A stretch of DNA of 64,000 nt from Micromonospora sp. WMMD1155 (GTDB lineage Bacteria; Actinomycetota; Actinomycetes; Mycobacteriales; Micromonosporaceae). The stretch is taken from NCBI RefSeq assembly GCF_029581275.1, contig NZ_CP120742.1, forward strand, positions 2,020,501 through 2,084,500. The letters are read 5' to 3'. Each line of letters opens with the position of its first letter. Within the stretch, counting starts at the first letter, position 1. The notes below the pieces were generated by a model. The model did not search any database. It was given only the letters and a program-made list of their open reading frames with translations, and was not told the origin of the DNA. Made by a program: the position numbers and the translations under genes. Of the stretch, positions 34,280 to 43,447 are shown piece by piece.

Positions 34280-34795
34280 TTACTCGTTGCGGATTTCGAC
34301 CAGGATGGCCTGCGGCGCCTCGCCGTCGTCACCCGGCTCGATCGCGACCGGTTGGTTCGGCTGCACCTCATAGGTGGGGAGAACCGTGTTGTCCGGCAGC
34401 TTGGCCTTCACCAGAATCGTCTCGCTGCCACCGCGCACGCCGAACGTGCCGGGAATCTCCAGGGTGAGGTAACCCTTCGACCCGATCGTGCGGAAGCAAT
34501 ACCACACGCCGTAGGGGTCGACGTCCAGGTGCTTCTCGACCTGGATGAGACCAGCAGGGCACTGCGAGTCGTTGAACGATCGGGCCGAGTCGAACACGAT
34601 GCGCCCGTCACCCTTGAAGAGCTTCAACCCGTGCTGCGCCAAGATCGCCTCAGCGCCCGGGTAGCTGTAGTCCTCCACGATGGATGGCGGAACATCCGCC
34701 TGCTCCGCCGCCGAACCGCTGGTAGCGCTCAGCACCACGACACCAGTCGCCGCAGCCAGGACCGTGACGCCAACAATCGCGCTGGCACCCTTCAT
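34280..34795 (-). CDS. Secreted hypothetical protein
   Basis: A 171-residue protein with a signal peptide (MKGASAIVGVTVLAAATGVVVLS, cleaved near GSAAEQ). The mature part has one Cys pair (DSQCPAGLIQVEK and GVWYCFRTIG) that may form a disulfide. A beta-strand-rich C-terminal half (GYLTLEIPGTFGVRGGSETILVKAKL) ends YEVQPNQPVAIEPGDDGEAPQAILVEIR. I recognise no family. The ATG at 34795 is preceded by GGGGGAG. It is the gene before the toxin but has its own terminator. Confidence 0.72.
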   Translation of the reverse strand: MKGASAIVGVTVLAAATGVVVLSATSGSAAEQADVPPSIVEDYSYPGAEAILAQHGLKLFKGDGRIVFDSARSFNDSQCPAGLIQVEKHLDVDPYGVWYCFRTIGSKGYLTLEIPGTFGVRGGSETILVKAKLPDNTVLPTYEVQPNQPVAIEPGDDGEAPQAILVEIRNE

Positions 34796-34973
34796 GATTT
34801 CTCCCCCGTGGAGTTTCCGCCCCGACCCCTGATGGGACCGCAAGGCATCGACCGCGACGCTATCGGTGATCGGCCATATCTACAAGACCCGAGGACATTC
34901 TCGGGCGATCAACCGGAACGGGTAGCGGCCGCTCCGCGTCAGCTACCCGGCTCCACGGTCCACCATCGCAGCG

Positions 34974-35007
34974 CGAGGGCCCGGAGCCGACCGGCTCCGG
35001 GCCCTCG
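34974..35007 (-). terminator. Terminator of the esterase gene
   Basis: Perfect 15-bp stem (34974-34988, 34993-35007) with a 4-base loop, 13 bases past the esterase stop on the minus strand. Confidence 0.75.
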
Positions 35008-35020
35008 TTCGTATCCGCGG

Positions 35021-36295
35021 TCAGGGGCTGGTGCAGGTGACGTTGCTGGGTGCGGTGGCGCCGTTGCCGGTGGCGGTGAACCCGAAGTTGGTTGACGCGT
35101 TCGGACCCACTGCGCCGTTGTAGGGGGCGTTCCTGACGGTGACGCTGCCGGTGGTGCCCGTGTTGACACCGCTCCACAGGCTGCTGATGGCCTGACCACT
35201 GGCCAGGGTCAGGCCCACGGTCCAGCCGTTCAGGGCAGCCGTGGAGTTGTTGGCCACTGTCACCTCAGCCTGGAAGCCGCCGGGCCAGGTGTTCAACGTC
35301 CGGTAGGTGGCCGTGCAGGTGCCCGGCTCACCGGTGGGCGGCGGAGTGGTCGGCGGCGGGTCGGTGGGCGGCGGCGTCGTCGGCGGGGTGGTCGACTCGA
35401 ACTGGCTGAAGAACCTCCAGATCTCACCCGAGGTCCACGTCCGCGAGTCGTTGGGGCTGCCGGAGCCGTCGACAGGGCTCGGCGTGTGGTCACCGTCGAA
35501 CGCCGCCCACTGCACCGGGTATCCCGCGCGGCAGCCGGAGTAGGCGGTGGTGATGTGGGTGAGGCTGCCCCGGCTCGGTTCGCGCGGGCTCTGCGCGGTG
35601 CAGCCGTTGTTCCGCACGAAGGTGTCGCGCAGTTGCCGGCCCTGCGAGATGTTCAGCACGCTGTCGAAGGTGCCGTGGATGCCGAAGTAGGCGACCGGCT
35701 GCGTTCCGCCGTTACACCCGCTGAGGTTGGCGCCGGAGATGACGGTGACCGCACGGATGACTGTGGGCCGGGCGCAGGCCACCGCGTAGCTCATGGCCCC
35801 GCCGTAGCTCCAGCCCAGGGCGAAGCGCTGGGTGGTGTCGACGCAGAGGTCGTTCTCGACCTGCCGGGAGATGTCGTCGAAGAGGGTCAGGTCCCGACCG
35901 TTGGTGTTGGCCCAGCCGGCGTTGAGACCCTGCGGAGCGACGAAGATCGCGCTGTTGTTCGACAGCGGTTGCAGCCCGTAGTAGCCGGCCGAGGTGACGT
36001 TGTTGGCCGAGCCGTTCAACCAGTGGAAGCCGAAGATCAGCCGGTAGGGGCGGTTCCGGTCGTACCCGTCCGGGATCCGCAGGTTGTAGGTACGACTCTG
36101 CCCGCTGCTCTGGATCGTGCGCGTGCCGCTGGTCAGCGTGGGGGCCTTGCCGCAGCCGGCGGTCGCTGCGAGGGTGCCGTACGTCGAGGCCACCGCGGCT
36201 TCGCCGAGGCCGCCGCTGAGCGCTCCGCCGGTGGTGGCCGCGAGGAGAAGCGCCGCGGCCGCGATGGATGGGAAGAGGTGCCTGCGTTTCAGCAT
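35021..36295 (-). CDS. Secreted CE1-type (feruloyl/PHB depolymerase-like) esterase with CBM2
   Basis: A 424-residue secreted esterase. After the signal peptide (to about residue 36) comes an alpha/beta-hydrolase of the esterase-PHB family (CE1/LpqC). It shows RTYNLRIPDGYDRNRPYRLIFGFHWLNGSANN, the nucleophile GWSYGGAMSYAVAC, and the catalytic His in FDGDHTPSP. The likely substrates are feruloyl or acetyl esters on xylan. A Pro/Thr linker leads to a CBM2 domain (about 100 residues; NTWPGGFQAEVTV, LNGWTVGL, STNFGF). The ATG at 36295 has AAGGAG upstream. A perfect 14-bp palindrome lies 284 bases upstream. It complements the arabinofuranosidase nearby. Confidence 0.9.
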   Translation of the reverse strand: MLKRRHLFPSIAAAALLLAATTGGALSGGLGEAAVASTYGTLAATAGCGKAPTLTSGTRTIQSSGQSRTYNLRIPDGYDRNRPYRLIFGFHWLNGSANNVTSAGYYGLQPLSNNSAIFVAPQGLNAGWANTNGRDLTLFDDISRQVENDLCVDTTQRFALGWSYGGAMSYAVACARPTVIRAVTVISGANLSGCNGGTQPVAYFGIHGTFDSVLNISQGRQLRDTFVRNNGCTAQSPREPSRGSLTHITTAYSGCRAGYPVQWAAFDGDHTPSPVDGSGSPNDSRTWTSGEIWRFFSQFESTTPPTTPPPTDPPPTTPPPTGEPGTCTATYRTLNTWPGGFQAEVTVANNSTAALNGWTVGLTLASGQAISSLWSGVNTGTTGSVTVRNAPYNGAVGPNASTNFGFTATGNGATAPSNVTCTSP

Positions 36296-36630
36296 TGCTT
36301 GGCTCCTTGCCAGTGGGCGTCTGGTGCTCGTGACTCGGCAGCGGCACAGGGTGCGTGCGTCCGCCATCCGTCGGCGCCGGGGTCGCCCGTGGTGGGGCTT
36401 CGAAGCTGGGCGTGCGACCGGGCGGAGTCGTCCGGCGATCAACGCGGTCGCCTGGCGTCGACGGGGCCCGGACTGGTCACCGACCGGGAAGGCTGCGGGA
36501 GACGTGCCCCTCGGCTCGTCTTCGCCGGCTGTCGTGGTGACCGGGAGCGTGCCCTTCACTCCCGGGTGAAAGATAGCATGTTATCGATAACAGGAGAGAC
36601 GGACAGGGCCCGTGAAAAGGGGTTACGACG
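36296..36630. other. Intergenic region upstream of the esterase
   Basis: 335 bases between the esterase and the siderophore decarboxylase, both on the minus strand. It holds the palindrome at 36579-36592 and an AT-richer stretch around it. The rest shows open frames without coding character. Confidence 0.5.
36579..36592. promoter_or_regulatory. Perfect palindrome TGTTATCGATAACA, LacI-type operator candidate
   Basis: A perfect 14-bp palindrome with a TTATCGATAA core, in the style of LacI/GalR-family repressor sites in hemicellulose genes. It lies upstream of the esterase and 39 bases beyond the end of the siderophore operon. Confidence 0.6.
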
Positions 36631-37776
36631 TCATGAGCCGCGCGGTCGGGCCGCCCACTCCGCGGCCACCTCCTGCGGGTCACCGGTCCGGAACAGCGGA
36701 GGCTCGTGCAGCAGGAAATCGCGGTGGCTGATGTTCCAGGCGTACGCCCCGGCCATCGCGAAGACCAGCACGTCACCCACGCCGATCGGCCCGGCGGTGG
36801 CCGACCGGGACAGCACGTCCTTCGGCGTGCAGAGCTGCCCGACGACGGTGACCGGCCCACCGTCGGTACGCGGCCCGTCGAGGCCGCCCCGCCGGTGCAC
36901 GCTGAACGGCTGCGCGTGGCCCTTCGCCGCCGGTGTACGCAGGTGGTGGGTCCCACCGGCCACCACCACGAACCATTCGCCGTAGGAGCGCTTCACGTCG
37001 ACGACCTCGGTGAGGTACGCCCCGCAGTAGGCGGTCACCGACCGGCCCGGCTCGATGCGCAGCCGCACGCCCGGGTACGTGTCGAGGACGTCCGCCAGTG
37101 CCCCGCCGTACGCCGCCCAGTCGAATCGGGCCACCGGGTCGGTGTAGTCGACCGCCATGCCCCCACCGACGTCGACCTCGTCGGCGCCGACCTCGGTGAC
37201 GGCCCATGTGACGACTGCGGCGGCGACCGTGCCGGCGAGGGAGGCGTCCAGCCCGCTGGCCAGGTGGGCGTGGATTCCGCGTACGTCGATTCCGGCGGGC
37301 GGTCGACGGGCGCACTCGATCGCGTCGGCCGGGTCCATGCCGAACGGGCTGGGCCCACCGCCCATGACCAGGCTCGCGCCGGGGGCGTCGACCGGCAGGT
37401 TCACCCGCAGCAGCACCTGGACCGACCGGCCGGAGGCGGTGGCGAGCGCGCCGAGCCGTCGAAGCTCGGCGGGTGACTCGACGTGGATGCGGCGCACGTC
37501 GGCGGCGAGTGCGGCGGCGAGGTCCGCGTCGGTCTTTCCCGGTCCGGCGTACGCGGCGGGGGCCCGGTCCGGTGACAGCTCGGCGAGCCTGCGCAGCTCG
37601 CCACGGCTCGCGGCCTCGAACCCGTCGACGACCGGTGCGAGGGTACGCAGCACACCGGGATCCGGGTTCGCCTTGACCGCGTAGAGCAGCTCCACCGGCC
37701 CGGGCAGTGCCGCCCGGATGGCTCGGGCCTGGGTGGCCAGCGCGTCGAGGTCGTGGACGTAGACGGGTCGGGTCAT
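36631..37776 (-). CDS. PLP-dependent decarboxylase, siderophore locus (SbnH-like)
   Basis: A 381-residue fold-III PLP decarboxylase of the diaminopimelate/ornithine decarboxylase family. The PLP lysine is in LLYAVKANPDPGVL (about residue 35). The Gly-rich phosphate loop DVDVGGGMAVDYT is replaced by DEVDVGGGMAV, and LRIEPGRSVTAYCGAY and the interface QLCTPKDVLS follow. Because it is the last gene of a siderophore operon, the likely role is to decarboxylate an amino-acid or citryl-amino-acid intermediate, as SbnH does in staphyloferrin B synthesis. The start overlaps the stop of the second synthetase gene (ATGA). Confidence 0.87.
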   Translation of the reverse strand: MTRPVYVHDLDALATQARAIRAALPGPVELLYAVKANPDPGVLRTLAPVVDGFEAASRGELRRLAELSPDRAPAAYAGPGKTDADLAAALAADVRRIHVESPAELRRLGALATASGRSVQVLLRVNLPVDAPGASLVMGGGPSPFGMDPADAIECARRPPAGIDVRGIHAHLASGLDASLAGTVAAAVVTWAVTEVGADEVDVGGGMAVDYTDPVARFDWAAYGGALADVLDTYPGVRLRIEPGRSVTAYCGAYLTEVVDVKRSYGEWFVVVAGGTHHLRTPAAKGHAQPFSVHRRGGLDGPRTDGGPVTVVGQLCTPKDVLSRSATAGPIGVGDVLVFAMAGAYAWNISHRDFLLHEPPLFRTGDPQEVAAEWAARPRGS

Positions 37777-39371
37777 CGGGGCCCGCCCAGCGGGTTGGGC
37801 ACCGGCACGAAGGGCGCGGCCCGGTCGGCGTCACGCCGCCACCTGACGAGCAGGTTCGCCTTGGCGGGCAGCGGCTCCCCGGTCAGCAGTGCGCGCAGCT
37901 CGGGTGGGTCGTCGAGGTCGGCCGCCAGGCGTTCGAGGACGGCCCGTAGCTCCTTCCACAGCCGCCGTTCGATCCCGGGTCGCGCGTCGGCCAGCGCACC
38001 GCAGATGCCACCGAGGTGGTTCACGAAGAGGCAGTAGACGATCCGCCGGCGGGCGTCCCGGGACCCGTAGCGGACCTGCTGGGGCACACCGTCGGGCCAG
38101 CCGATCAGCCGATCGGCGTCCAGCTTCACCCCCTCCAGGTCGCGCAACAGCATGCGGACCGGACGGCGGTCGCGGTCGAGCACGACGACCACGTTCTGCA
38201 GGTGCGCCTCGTGCACGACGCCGTGGCGCAGCCAGCACCGCAGCACCGCCGGCACCAGCAACCCGACGTACGCACGCCACCAGGCCACCGGATCCGGTGT
38301 CACCAGCGGCGTGGCGGCCAGCGCCGCCGCGAGCATCGGGGTGTCCCCGGGACGCAGGTGCGGGCGTAGGCCGGTGCGCAGGATCGTCCCGTACGCCTCG
38401 TCCGGGCCGGGAACGTCGACGGTGCGGTAGGCGGGTTCGGCGAGGAGCCCGACCCCGTCCGGCAGCGGTACCCGCGCCAGCAGATCGGTCAGGGCCACCG
38501 CCCCGGTGAGTTCGTAGCGGGCGTTCTTGCGCAGGCAGTTGGTGATCCGTACGTGCAGGCTGGTCTTGACGAACAGGTCGGCGGTCGGGGCGTACAGGGT
38601 GCGGACGCTCGCCGTCGGCAGCATCGGCACGCCGGCCTCGCCCAGGTCGCGCAGGAGCGCGTGCGTCGGCGGGATCAGGGACAACTGCCAGGGATGCACA
38701 GGCAGGACCCGATGCCCGGCCGGGGGTCGCGGCGGGTCGAGAGCGGCCACGAGCGCGTCGAACGGCCCGGCACCGGCGACCAGCTCATCAGGTACGGCGA
38801 GCCAGTGCAGCCGGAACGACGTCCGCAACTCCGGCGCGTACGCCCGCCAGCGGTCCGGATCGCCGCTGCGCCACTTCGGGGTCGGGTGGTGCGGGTGGCC
38901 GAAGACGAGTGACTGTTCGGAGTCGACGTACGCGTCGATGGCGGGCTCGCCGGTGGGGTTCGGGTTCTCGGCCGGTCGGTCGGCCAGCAGCCGGGCGACG
39001 GTGTCCCGGCTGGCCTGGACCTGCTCGACGAACTCGTCGTTGACCAGGCCGGTACGGCTACCGAGTTCGGCCGCGACCAGGCGGGCCAACCCGTCGGCGT
39101 CGAGGTCCGCCCACCGCCCGCCCTCGGTCGTCCGCTGCACCGGGCCGACGTAGCGGTGTGCCCCGAGCGGCGAGTTCCGCGCGACCGCGCAGCGCACCGT
39201 GACGTCGAGGTGCCGCAGCGGGAGGTGTGCGGCACCGTCGACCATCCCCGGGGTGCCGTCCGGCGGGGCGAGTTCGCGGACCAGGCAACCGAAGACGGCG
39301 TGCGCGGCGGCCAGGTCGGCGAGCCGGCCGGTGTCGGTGGGCGGCCGGGAGCGCAACCGGGCGCTCGTCAT
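37773..39371 (-). CDS. IucA/IucC family NIS siderophore synthetase, second copy
   Basis: A 532-residue NRPS-independent siderophore synthetase that adenylates a carboxylic acid (typically citrate or a derivative) and couples it to an amine or alcohol. Family motifs are present: VFGHPHHPTPKWRSG, RVLPVHPWQLSLIP, KTSLHVRITNCLRKN, and LRHGVVHEAHLQNVV with RDLEGVKL in the catalytic kinase-like core. The C-terminal ferric reductase-like cap is short. The ATG at 39371 overlaps the first synthetase gene's stop; the longer frame is antisense noise. Two synthetases imply two condensations. Confidence 0.92.
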   Translation of the reverse strand: MTSARLRSRPPTDTGRLADLAAAHAVFGCLVRELAPPDGTPGMVDGAAHLPLRHLDVTVRCAVARNSPLGAHRYVGPVQRTTEGGRWADLDADGLARLVAAELGSRTGLVNDEFVEQVQASRDTVARLLADRPAENPNPTGEPAIDAYVDSEQSLVFGHPHHPTPKWRSGDPDRWRAYAPELRTSFRLHWLAVPDELVAGAGPFDALVAALDPPRPPAGHRVLPVHPWQLSLIPPTHALLRDLGEAGVPMLPTASVRTLYAPTADLFVKTSLHVRITNCLRKNARYELTGAVALTDLLARVPLPDGVGLLAEPAYRTVDVPGPDEAYGTILRTGLRPHLRPGDTPMLAAALAATPLVTPDPVAWWRAYVGLLVPAVLRCWLRHGVVHEAHLQNVVVVLDRDRRPVRMLLRDLEGVKLDADRLIGWPDGVPQQVRYGSRDARRRIVYCLFVNHLGGICGALADARPGIERRLWKELRAVLERLAADLDDPPELRALLTGEPLPAKANLLVRWRRDADRAAPFVPVPNPLGGPR

Positions 39372-40996
39372 CGTGTCTCCCGGAGGTAGTTCGGGCCGGT
39401 ACGCAGGTAGTACTTGTTGATGTCGGCGCAGCCCAGCCGCTGCTTGGGCAGCAGGGTGCCGGCGGTGAGCATCCCCTTGACGGGCAGGTGATCGGCCCGC
39501 AGGACCCGTTCGGTGAGGGTTCGCGCGGCGGTTCCGTCGCCCCAGCGGTCGCGGGCGGCGGCGAGCCGGGGTGCCAACGCGTCGGCGGGTGACGGTACGG
39601 GCAGCCCTCGGGCGGCCAGCGCGACCAGGGGTGCGGCGGCGGCCAGGTGCAGGGTGATGGTGCTGAACACGTCGGCCAGTTCCTGCGGGTCGCGCGCCCA
39701 CATCCGGTCGTCGTCGAGGGTGAGCCCACCCGGGCCACCGTGTCGCGCGTCGAGTCGGGCCCCGTCGTCGTCCTTGTAGAGCAGGCCGACCGTGCCGTCG
39801 GGGCGTACCAGCAGGTGGATGTTCTGCGGGTGCGCCTCCAGGGCTATCCCGTGCCGCAGCCAGAGGTGGACGTGCCAGTCGAGCAGCAGGTCCAGGTAGG
39901 ACTCCAGCAGCGGCACCGGCCGGTCGGGGCTGATGCGTTCCAGGACGGTCCCGGCCTCCGGGTCGACGGCGGCGAGGGCCGCGACCGGCACCACGTGCAC
40001 GCCCGCCAGATCGCGCGGGAACCGGCGCAGGAGGAAACTTCGCCGCTCGTCCCCGTCGACGTGCGCCCAGGTGCCCTCGTCGGCGTGCCGGATCCGCCCG
40101 GCGAAGGTCGGCTCGGCGGCGGCGATCCGGTCGAGCAGGGCGGCGACGGCAGCGCCGTCCGCGAGTGAGCCCGGGCGCAGCGTGCGTCGGTTGCGGGCGC
40201 CGAGGCTCGCGGTCGGCAACGGCAGCTTGAGATGCAGGTACGGGTCGTGGTCGAGCGCCACCGTCCGCATGGAGAGGGTGGGTCGTACGGTGATCGCGGG
40301 CAGGTCCGTCACCGGTAGCGCGTCGCGCGTCGCCGTGATCGGGTGAACCGGCAACAGGACCTGGTCCGGGCTCTGGGCGCGCGGCCACCAGCACGGGAGT
40401 TCGCCGGTGAGCCGGACGGCCTCGGCGGGAGCGGCGTGCCACCGCAACGTGAACCGAGGGTCGTGCTCCGGGGCGTACCGGAGCAGTTCGTCGTCGTCGA
40501 GACCGTGCCGGCACCGGTCGGTGGGGTACACCGGGTGGCCCTGGTGGGCGGCGAGCACATCGTCCAGGAGCGCCGCCGGCAGACCCGTGGGGGTGCTCGC
40601 CCGTTGGGCGACCATCTCGGCGAACACCCGTTGCCGGTTGCCGGCGGCGAGCCGCCGGGCCCGCAGGTCGGCGCGGCACTCGACGCCGAAGTCCCGCCAG
40701 CCGGCCTCGGCCTCGGGGCTGCCGCTCGGGGCGAGCAGCGTCAACAGCCCTTCCAGGGTGTCCGTGCGGTGGGTGCCGCCGTCACCGTCGAGCAGCACCA
40801 CCATCGGCGCGGCGCTGCGTAGCGCCTGCTGGAAGCCGTCCGCCCGCACCGGGACGCGCAGCAGACCGGCGGGGTGCGGCACCTGCCACCAGTCGGGGCC
40901 GTCCGGTCGGCCGGTGCTGAGCAGACCGAGGTGGTCCTCGCGCAGCAGCGCGTCGAGCACCCGGGCGAAGAGCTCCCGCTCGCAGTCGTCGGTCAC
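39368..40996 (-). CDS. IucA/IucC family NIS siderophore synthetase, first copy
   Basis: A 542-residue NIS synthetase, divergent from its neighbour. Diagnostic segments are HQGHPVYPTDRCRHGL (the substrate-side HP motif), VLLPVHPITATRDAL, RTVALDHDPYLHLKLPLPTAS, and WLRHGIALEAHPQNIHLLV with LLYKDDDGARLD. The end, KGMLTAGTLLPKQRLGCADINKYYLRTGPNYL, matches type A/B synthetases. It starts at GTG 40996, overlapping the ATP-grasp gene's stop by four bases (GTGA). The different motif variants of the two copies suggest distinct substrates rather than duplication of one function. Confidence 0.92.
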   Translation of the reverse strand: MTDDCERELFARVLDALLREDHLGLLSTGRPDGPDWWQVPHPAGLLRVPVRADGFQQALRSAAPMVVLLDGDGGTHRTDTLEGLLTLLAPSGSPEAEAGWRDFGVECRADLRARRLAAGNRQRVFAEMVAQRASTPTGLPAALLDDVLAAHQGHPVYPTDRCRHGLDDDELLRYAPEHDPRFTLRWHAAPAEAVRLTGELPCWWPRAQSPDQVLLPVHPITATRDALPVTDLPAITVRPTLSMRTVALDHDPYLHLKLPLPTASLGARNRRTLRPGSLADGAAVAALLDRIAAAEPTFAGRIRHADEGTWAHVDGDERRSFLLRRFPRDLAGVHVVPVAALAAVDPEAGTVLERISPDRPVPLLESYLDLLLDWHVHLWLRHGIALEAHPQNIHLLVRPDGTVGLLYKDDDGARLDARHGGPGGLTLDDDRMWARDPQELADVFSTITLHLAAAAPLVALAARGLPVPSPADALAPRLAAARDRWGDGTAARTLTERVLRADHLPVKGMLTAGTLLPKQRLGCADINKYYLRTGPNYLRETR

Positions 40997-42162
40997 GCGG
41001 CGATGGTCCACTGGAGATCTCTGCGGAAGGCGGCCAGCGACTGCCGGACGGCGTGCTCGTCCGGGCCGACGGCGTGCAGCACGGCGAGGTAGTCGCGGTT
41101 CGTTCCGGTGTGCTCGGCGACGCGGCCCACCTCGCGCAGCGGATGGCAGGCCAGCCGGACGTCGCCGTGCACGGCCTCCACCCGGCCCGGCGCGGTGACC
41201 AGGCGGCCGGGGCGGTCCGCGCAGACGTACTCGACCTGGGCATACCGGTCGACGGTGGCGGGCAGGCGCAGAGCGGTCAACGGCTCGCCGAGGTGCAGGC
41301 GGATGACGTGCTCGAACAACGGCGCGTCGAGCAGTTCCGCGAGGATCAGGTCCATCCGGTCGCCGATCAGCCGGTAGTTCACCTCGATCAGCCGGACCCG
41401 ACCGTCGGAGACGACGTACTCGGTGTGGCAGGCGCCGAAGCCGACCCCGAGCGCGTCGAGGCACGCCCGCAACTGGACGCTCTCCCGCTCCGCCGGGGGC
41501 GACCAGGCGAGGCTCTCCTCGGTGAAGGTCGGCGGTGGCCCGAGGCCGGTACGCCAACCGCCCAGGGGGGCCAGCGCGACGCCGTCGCCGAGGGTCTCGA
41601 AGGTCCGCAGCTCGCCGACGAGGTACTCCTCGACCACCAGGGCGACGTCCGGGCGGCGACCACGGATCTCGGCGACCCGGGCGGTCAACTCGGACCCGTC
41701 GACCACCAGGTACGCGTCCTCGCTGGCCACCCCCGAGCGGGGCTTGACCACGGCCGGGAACATGCCGTCCGGCACCTCCGGCACGGCACCGGGGTCGATG
41801 GTGACGGTGCGTACCAGATCAAGTCCGGCAGCCGCGATCGCCCGGCGGGCCGCGGCCTTGTCCTTGCACAGACGGGCGGCGTCGGGGTCCTTGCCGGGCA
41901 GGCCGAGCTGTCGGGCGGCGATCGCGGTGACCTCCTGAAGGTGGTCGCTATTGGACAGTAGCGCCACCGGTGGGATCGGTGCCGTCGCCGCGACCACCGC
42001 CGCCGGGTCGCGGACCGCGCAGAGCGCCACCGGAACGTCGGTCGGCCACTCGGCGGGCCGGTCGGTCAGCACGGTGACCGGGAGCCCGAGCGCCGACGCC
42101 GCGGGGAGGAACCCGTCCACGACGGCGTCGGTGGGGTTGAGCGCGGTCAGGTACAGCCGCAA
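40993..42162 (-). CDS. ATP-grasp ligase in the siderophore operon
   Basis: A 389-residue ATP-grasp enzyme that would form an amide bond through an acyl-phosphate. The order is an N-terminal Rossmann-like region (MRLYLTALNPTDAVVD), ATP-binding lysines in LCKDKAAARRAI and FPAVVKPRSGVASEDAYLV, the VVEEYLVGELRTFETLG grasp, and metal ligands in VRLIEVNYRLIGDRMDLIL. It is a member of the dipeptide-ligase/ddlN type, not carbamoyl-phosphate synthase. Neighbours suggest it ligates an amino acid to a siderophore building block. Start codon ATG 42160-42162, 28 bases after the exporter gene. Confidence 0.88.
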   Translation of the reverse strand: MRLYLTALNPTDAVVDGFLPAASALGLPVTVLTDRPAEWPTDVPVALCAVRDPAAVVAATAPIPPVALLSNSDHLQEVTAIAARQLGLPGKDPDAARLCKDKAAARRAIAAAGLDLVRTVTIDPGAVPEVPDGMFPAVVKPRSGVASEDAYLVVDGSELTARVAEIRGRRPDVALVVEEYLVGELRTFETLGDGVALAPLGGWRTGLGPPPTFTEESLAWSPPAERESVQLRACLDALGVGFGACHTEYVVSDGRVRLIEVNYRLIGDRMDLILAELLDAPLFEHVIRLHLGEPLTALRLPATVDRYAQVEYVCADRPGRLVTAPGRVEAVHGDVRLACHPLREVGRVAEHTGTNRDYLAVLHAVGPDEHAVRQSLAAFRRDLQWTIAA

Positions 42163-42190
42163 CGACGCCTCCGTCGACCGCCGACAGGTG

Positions 42191-43447
42191 TCACGCCCCG
42201 GCCTGCACGGCGTCCGCGGTCGGTTGTTCCGCCGGGTGGACGGCGGGGCCGGGACCGGCGGGAAAGCGCCGCTGGTGGGCCAGGCCGAGGACGACCCCGG
42301 CGACCACCAGCACGATGGCGGCGACCGCCACCGCCGGGTAGCCGACCCGGTCGGCGGCCGCGAGGCCGATGGACGCGGCCACGAACGAGCACACCAGGCC
42401 GAACGACGACAGGACGGTGAAGTCGGTGCCGCCGGTGTCGGGGCGCGAGTAGTCCATGTTGACGGTGTAGAGCACCACGTTGGCGATCGTGTAAGCCACC
42501 ATGAAGCAGCAGAGCGCGGCGACCGTCGAGCCCAGCGGCGCGCGACCGTTCATCAGTGGCAGCAGGAGCAGTGTCGACACCGTGAGGGCCGCGCCGCCGA
42601 CGACGAGGACGCCGCTGCGCCCGAACCGCCCGATGCCCAGACCGGCGACCAGACCGGCCACGATGGCCGGCGCGCTGATCACCACTCCGGTGACCACGCC
42701 GATCCGGCCCAACGACCACCCGGCGTCGACCAGGGCGGGCGTGACCAGGGCGTACGCCATCCCCGCGCCGACGTAGACCAGCGGCACCACGCCGAACGTC
42801 CACCACCGGCAGCCCGGCTGGCCGAACACCGACAGCAACGCCCGGTAGGCGGTGCCGATCCCGGCCACCCGATCGGTACGGGGTGGCTCCCGGAACCGCC
42901 ACACCACCAGCAGGCCGACCGCCGTCATCGCGGCCAGCAGGCCGATCGCCGGAACCCACCCGAACCGGTCGTAGACCAGGACGCACGCTCCACCGCCGAG
43001 CAGGTTGCCGAGGTAGCTCGCGGCGACCTGGATTCCGTTACCGGTCCCCCGGCTCGACGCGGCGAGCATCCGGACCGCCACGGCGTCCACGGCGATGTCC
43101 TGCGTGGCGGAGAAGAAGACGTACGCGGCGCAGATCGCGACGATCGGGCCGAGCGCGTCGGCCGGGTCGGAGAACGGCAGCAGCGCCAGCAGGGCGAGCA
43201 CCAGGGCGCTCTGGAGCACGAGCAACCAGGACCGGTAGTGCCCGCGGTGCCGGGATCCGTACCGGTCCAGGATCGGTGCCCAGAGGAACTTGACCGGCCA
43301 GATCAGGCCGACGATCTGCAGCAGGGCCAGAGTGTCCAGCGAGGTGCCGCCGTCGCGCAGGATGGCGGTCAGCCCGACGGTGATGAAGCCGACGCCGAGG
43401 TACTGCGTGACGTACAGCGCGGTGAGCGTGCCGAGCTTGCCCTTCAT
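42191..43447 (-). CDS. MFS transporter, probable siderophore exporter
   Basis: A 418-residue major facilitator with about 12 transmembrane helices. The first-loop motif is WAPILDRYGSRHRGHYRSWL, which resembles the AmpG and SbnD-type exporters (a conserved W-x-P-x-x-D). Other features are RMLAASSRGTGNGIQVAASYLGNLLGG and a hydrophilic C-terminal tail with Ala/Pro. In context it should export the finished siderophore. The ATG at 43447 overlaps the stop of the siderophore-interacting protein gene (ATGA). Confidence 0.88.
   Translation of the reverse strand: MKGKLGTLTALYVTQYLGVGFITVGLTAILRDGGTSLDTLALLQIVGLIWPVKFLWAPILDRYGSRHRGHYRSWLLVLQSALVLALLALLPFSDPADALGPIVAICAAYVFFSATQDIAVDAVAVRMLAASSRGTGNGIQVAASYLGNLLGGGACVLVYDRFGWVPAIGLLAAMTAVGLLVVWRFREPPRTDRVAGIGTAYRALLSVFGQPGCRWWTFGVVPLVYVGAGMAYALVTPALVDAGWSLGRIGVVTGVVISAPAIVAGLVAGLGIGRFGRSGVLVVGGAALTVSTLLLLPLMNGRAPLGSTVAALCCFMVAYTIANVVLYTVNMDYSRPDTGGTDFTVLSSFGLVCSFVAASIGLAAADRVGYPAVAVAAIVLVVAGVVLGLAHQRRFPAGPGPAVHPAEQPTADAVQAGA

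Noticed and set aside
39372..40679. In-frame N-terminal extension of the second siderophore synthetase to 968 codons
   Set aside because: The extension overlaps the first synthetase in another frame and is Arg/Pro-rich. The ATGA-coupled ATG at 39371 gives the family's normal length.
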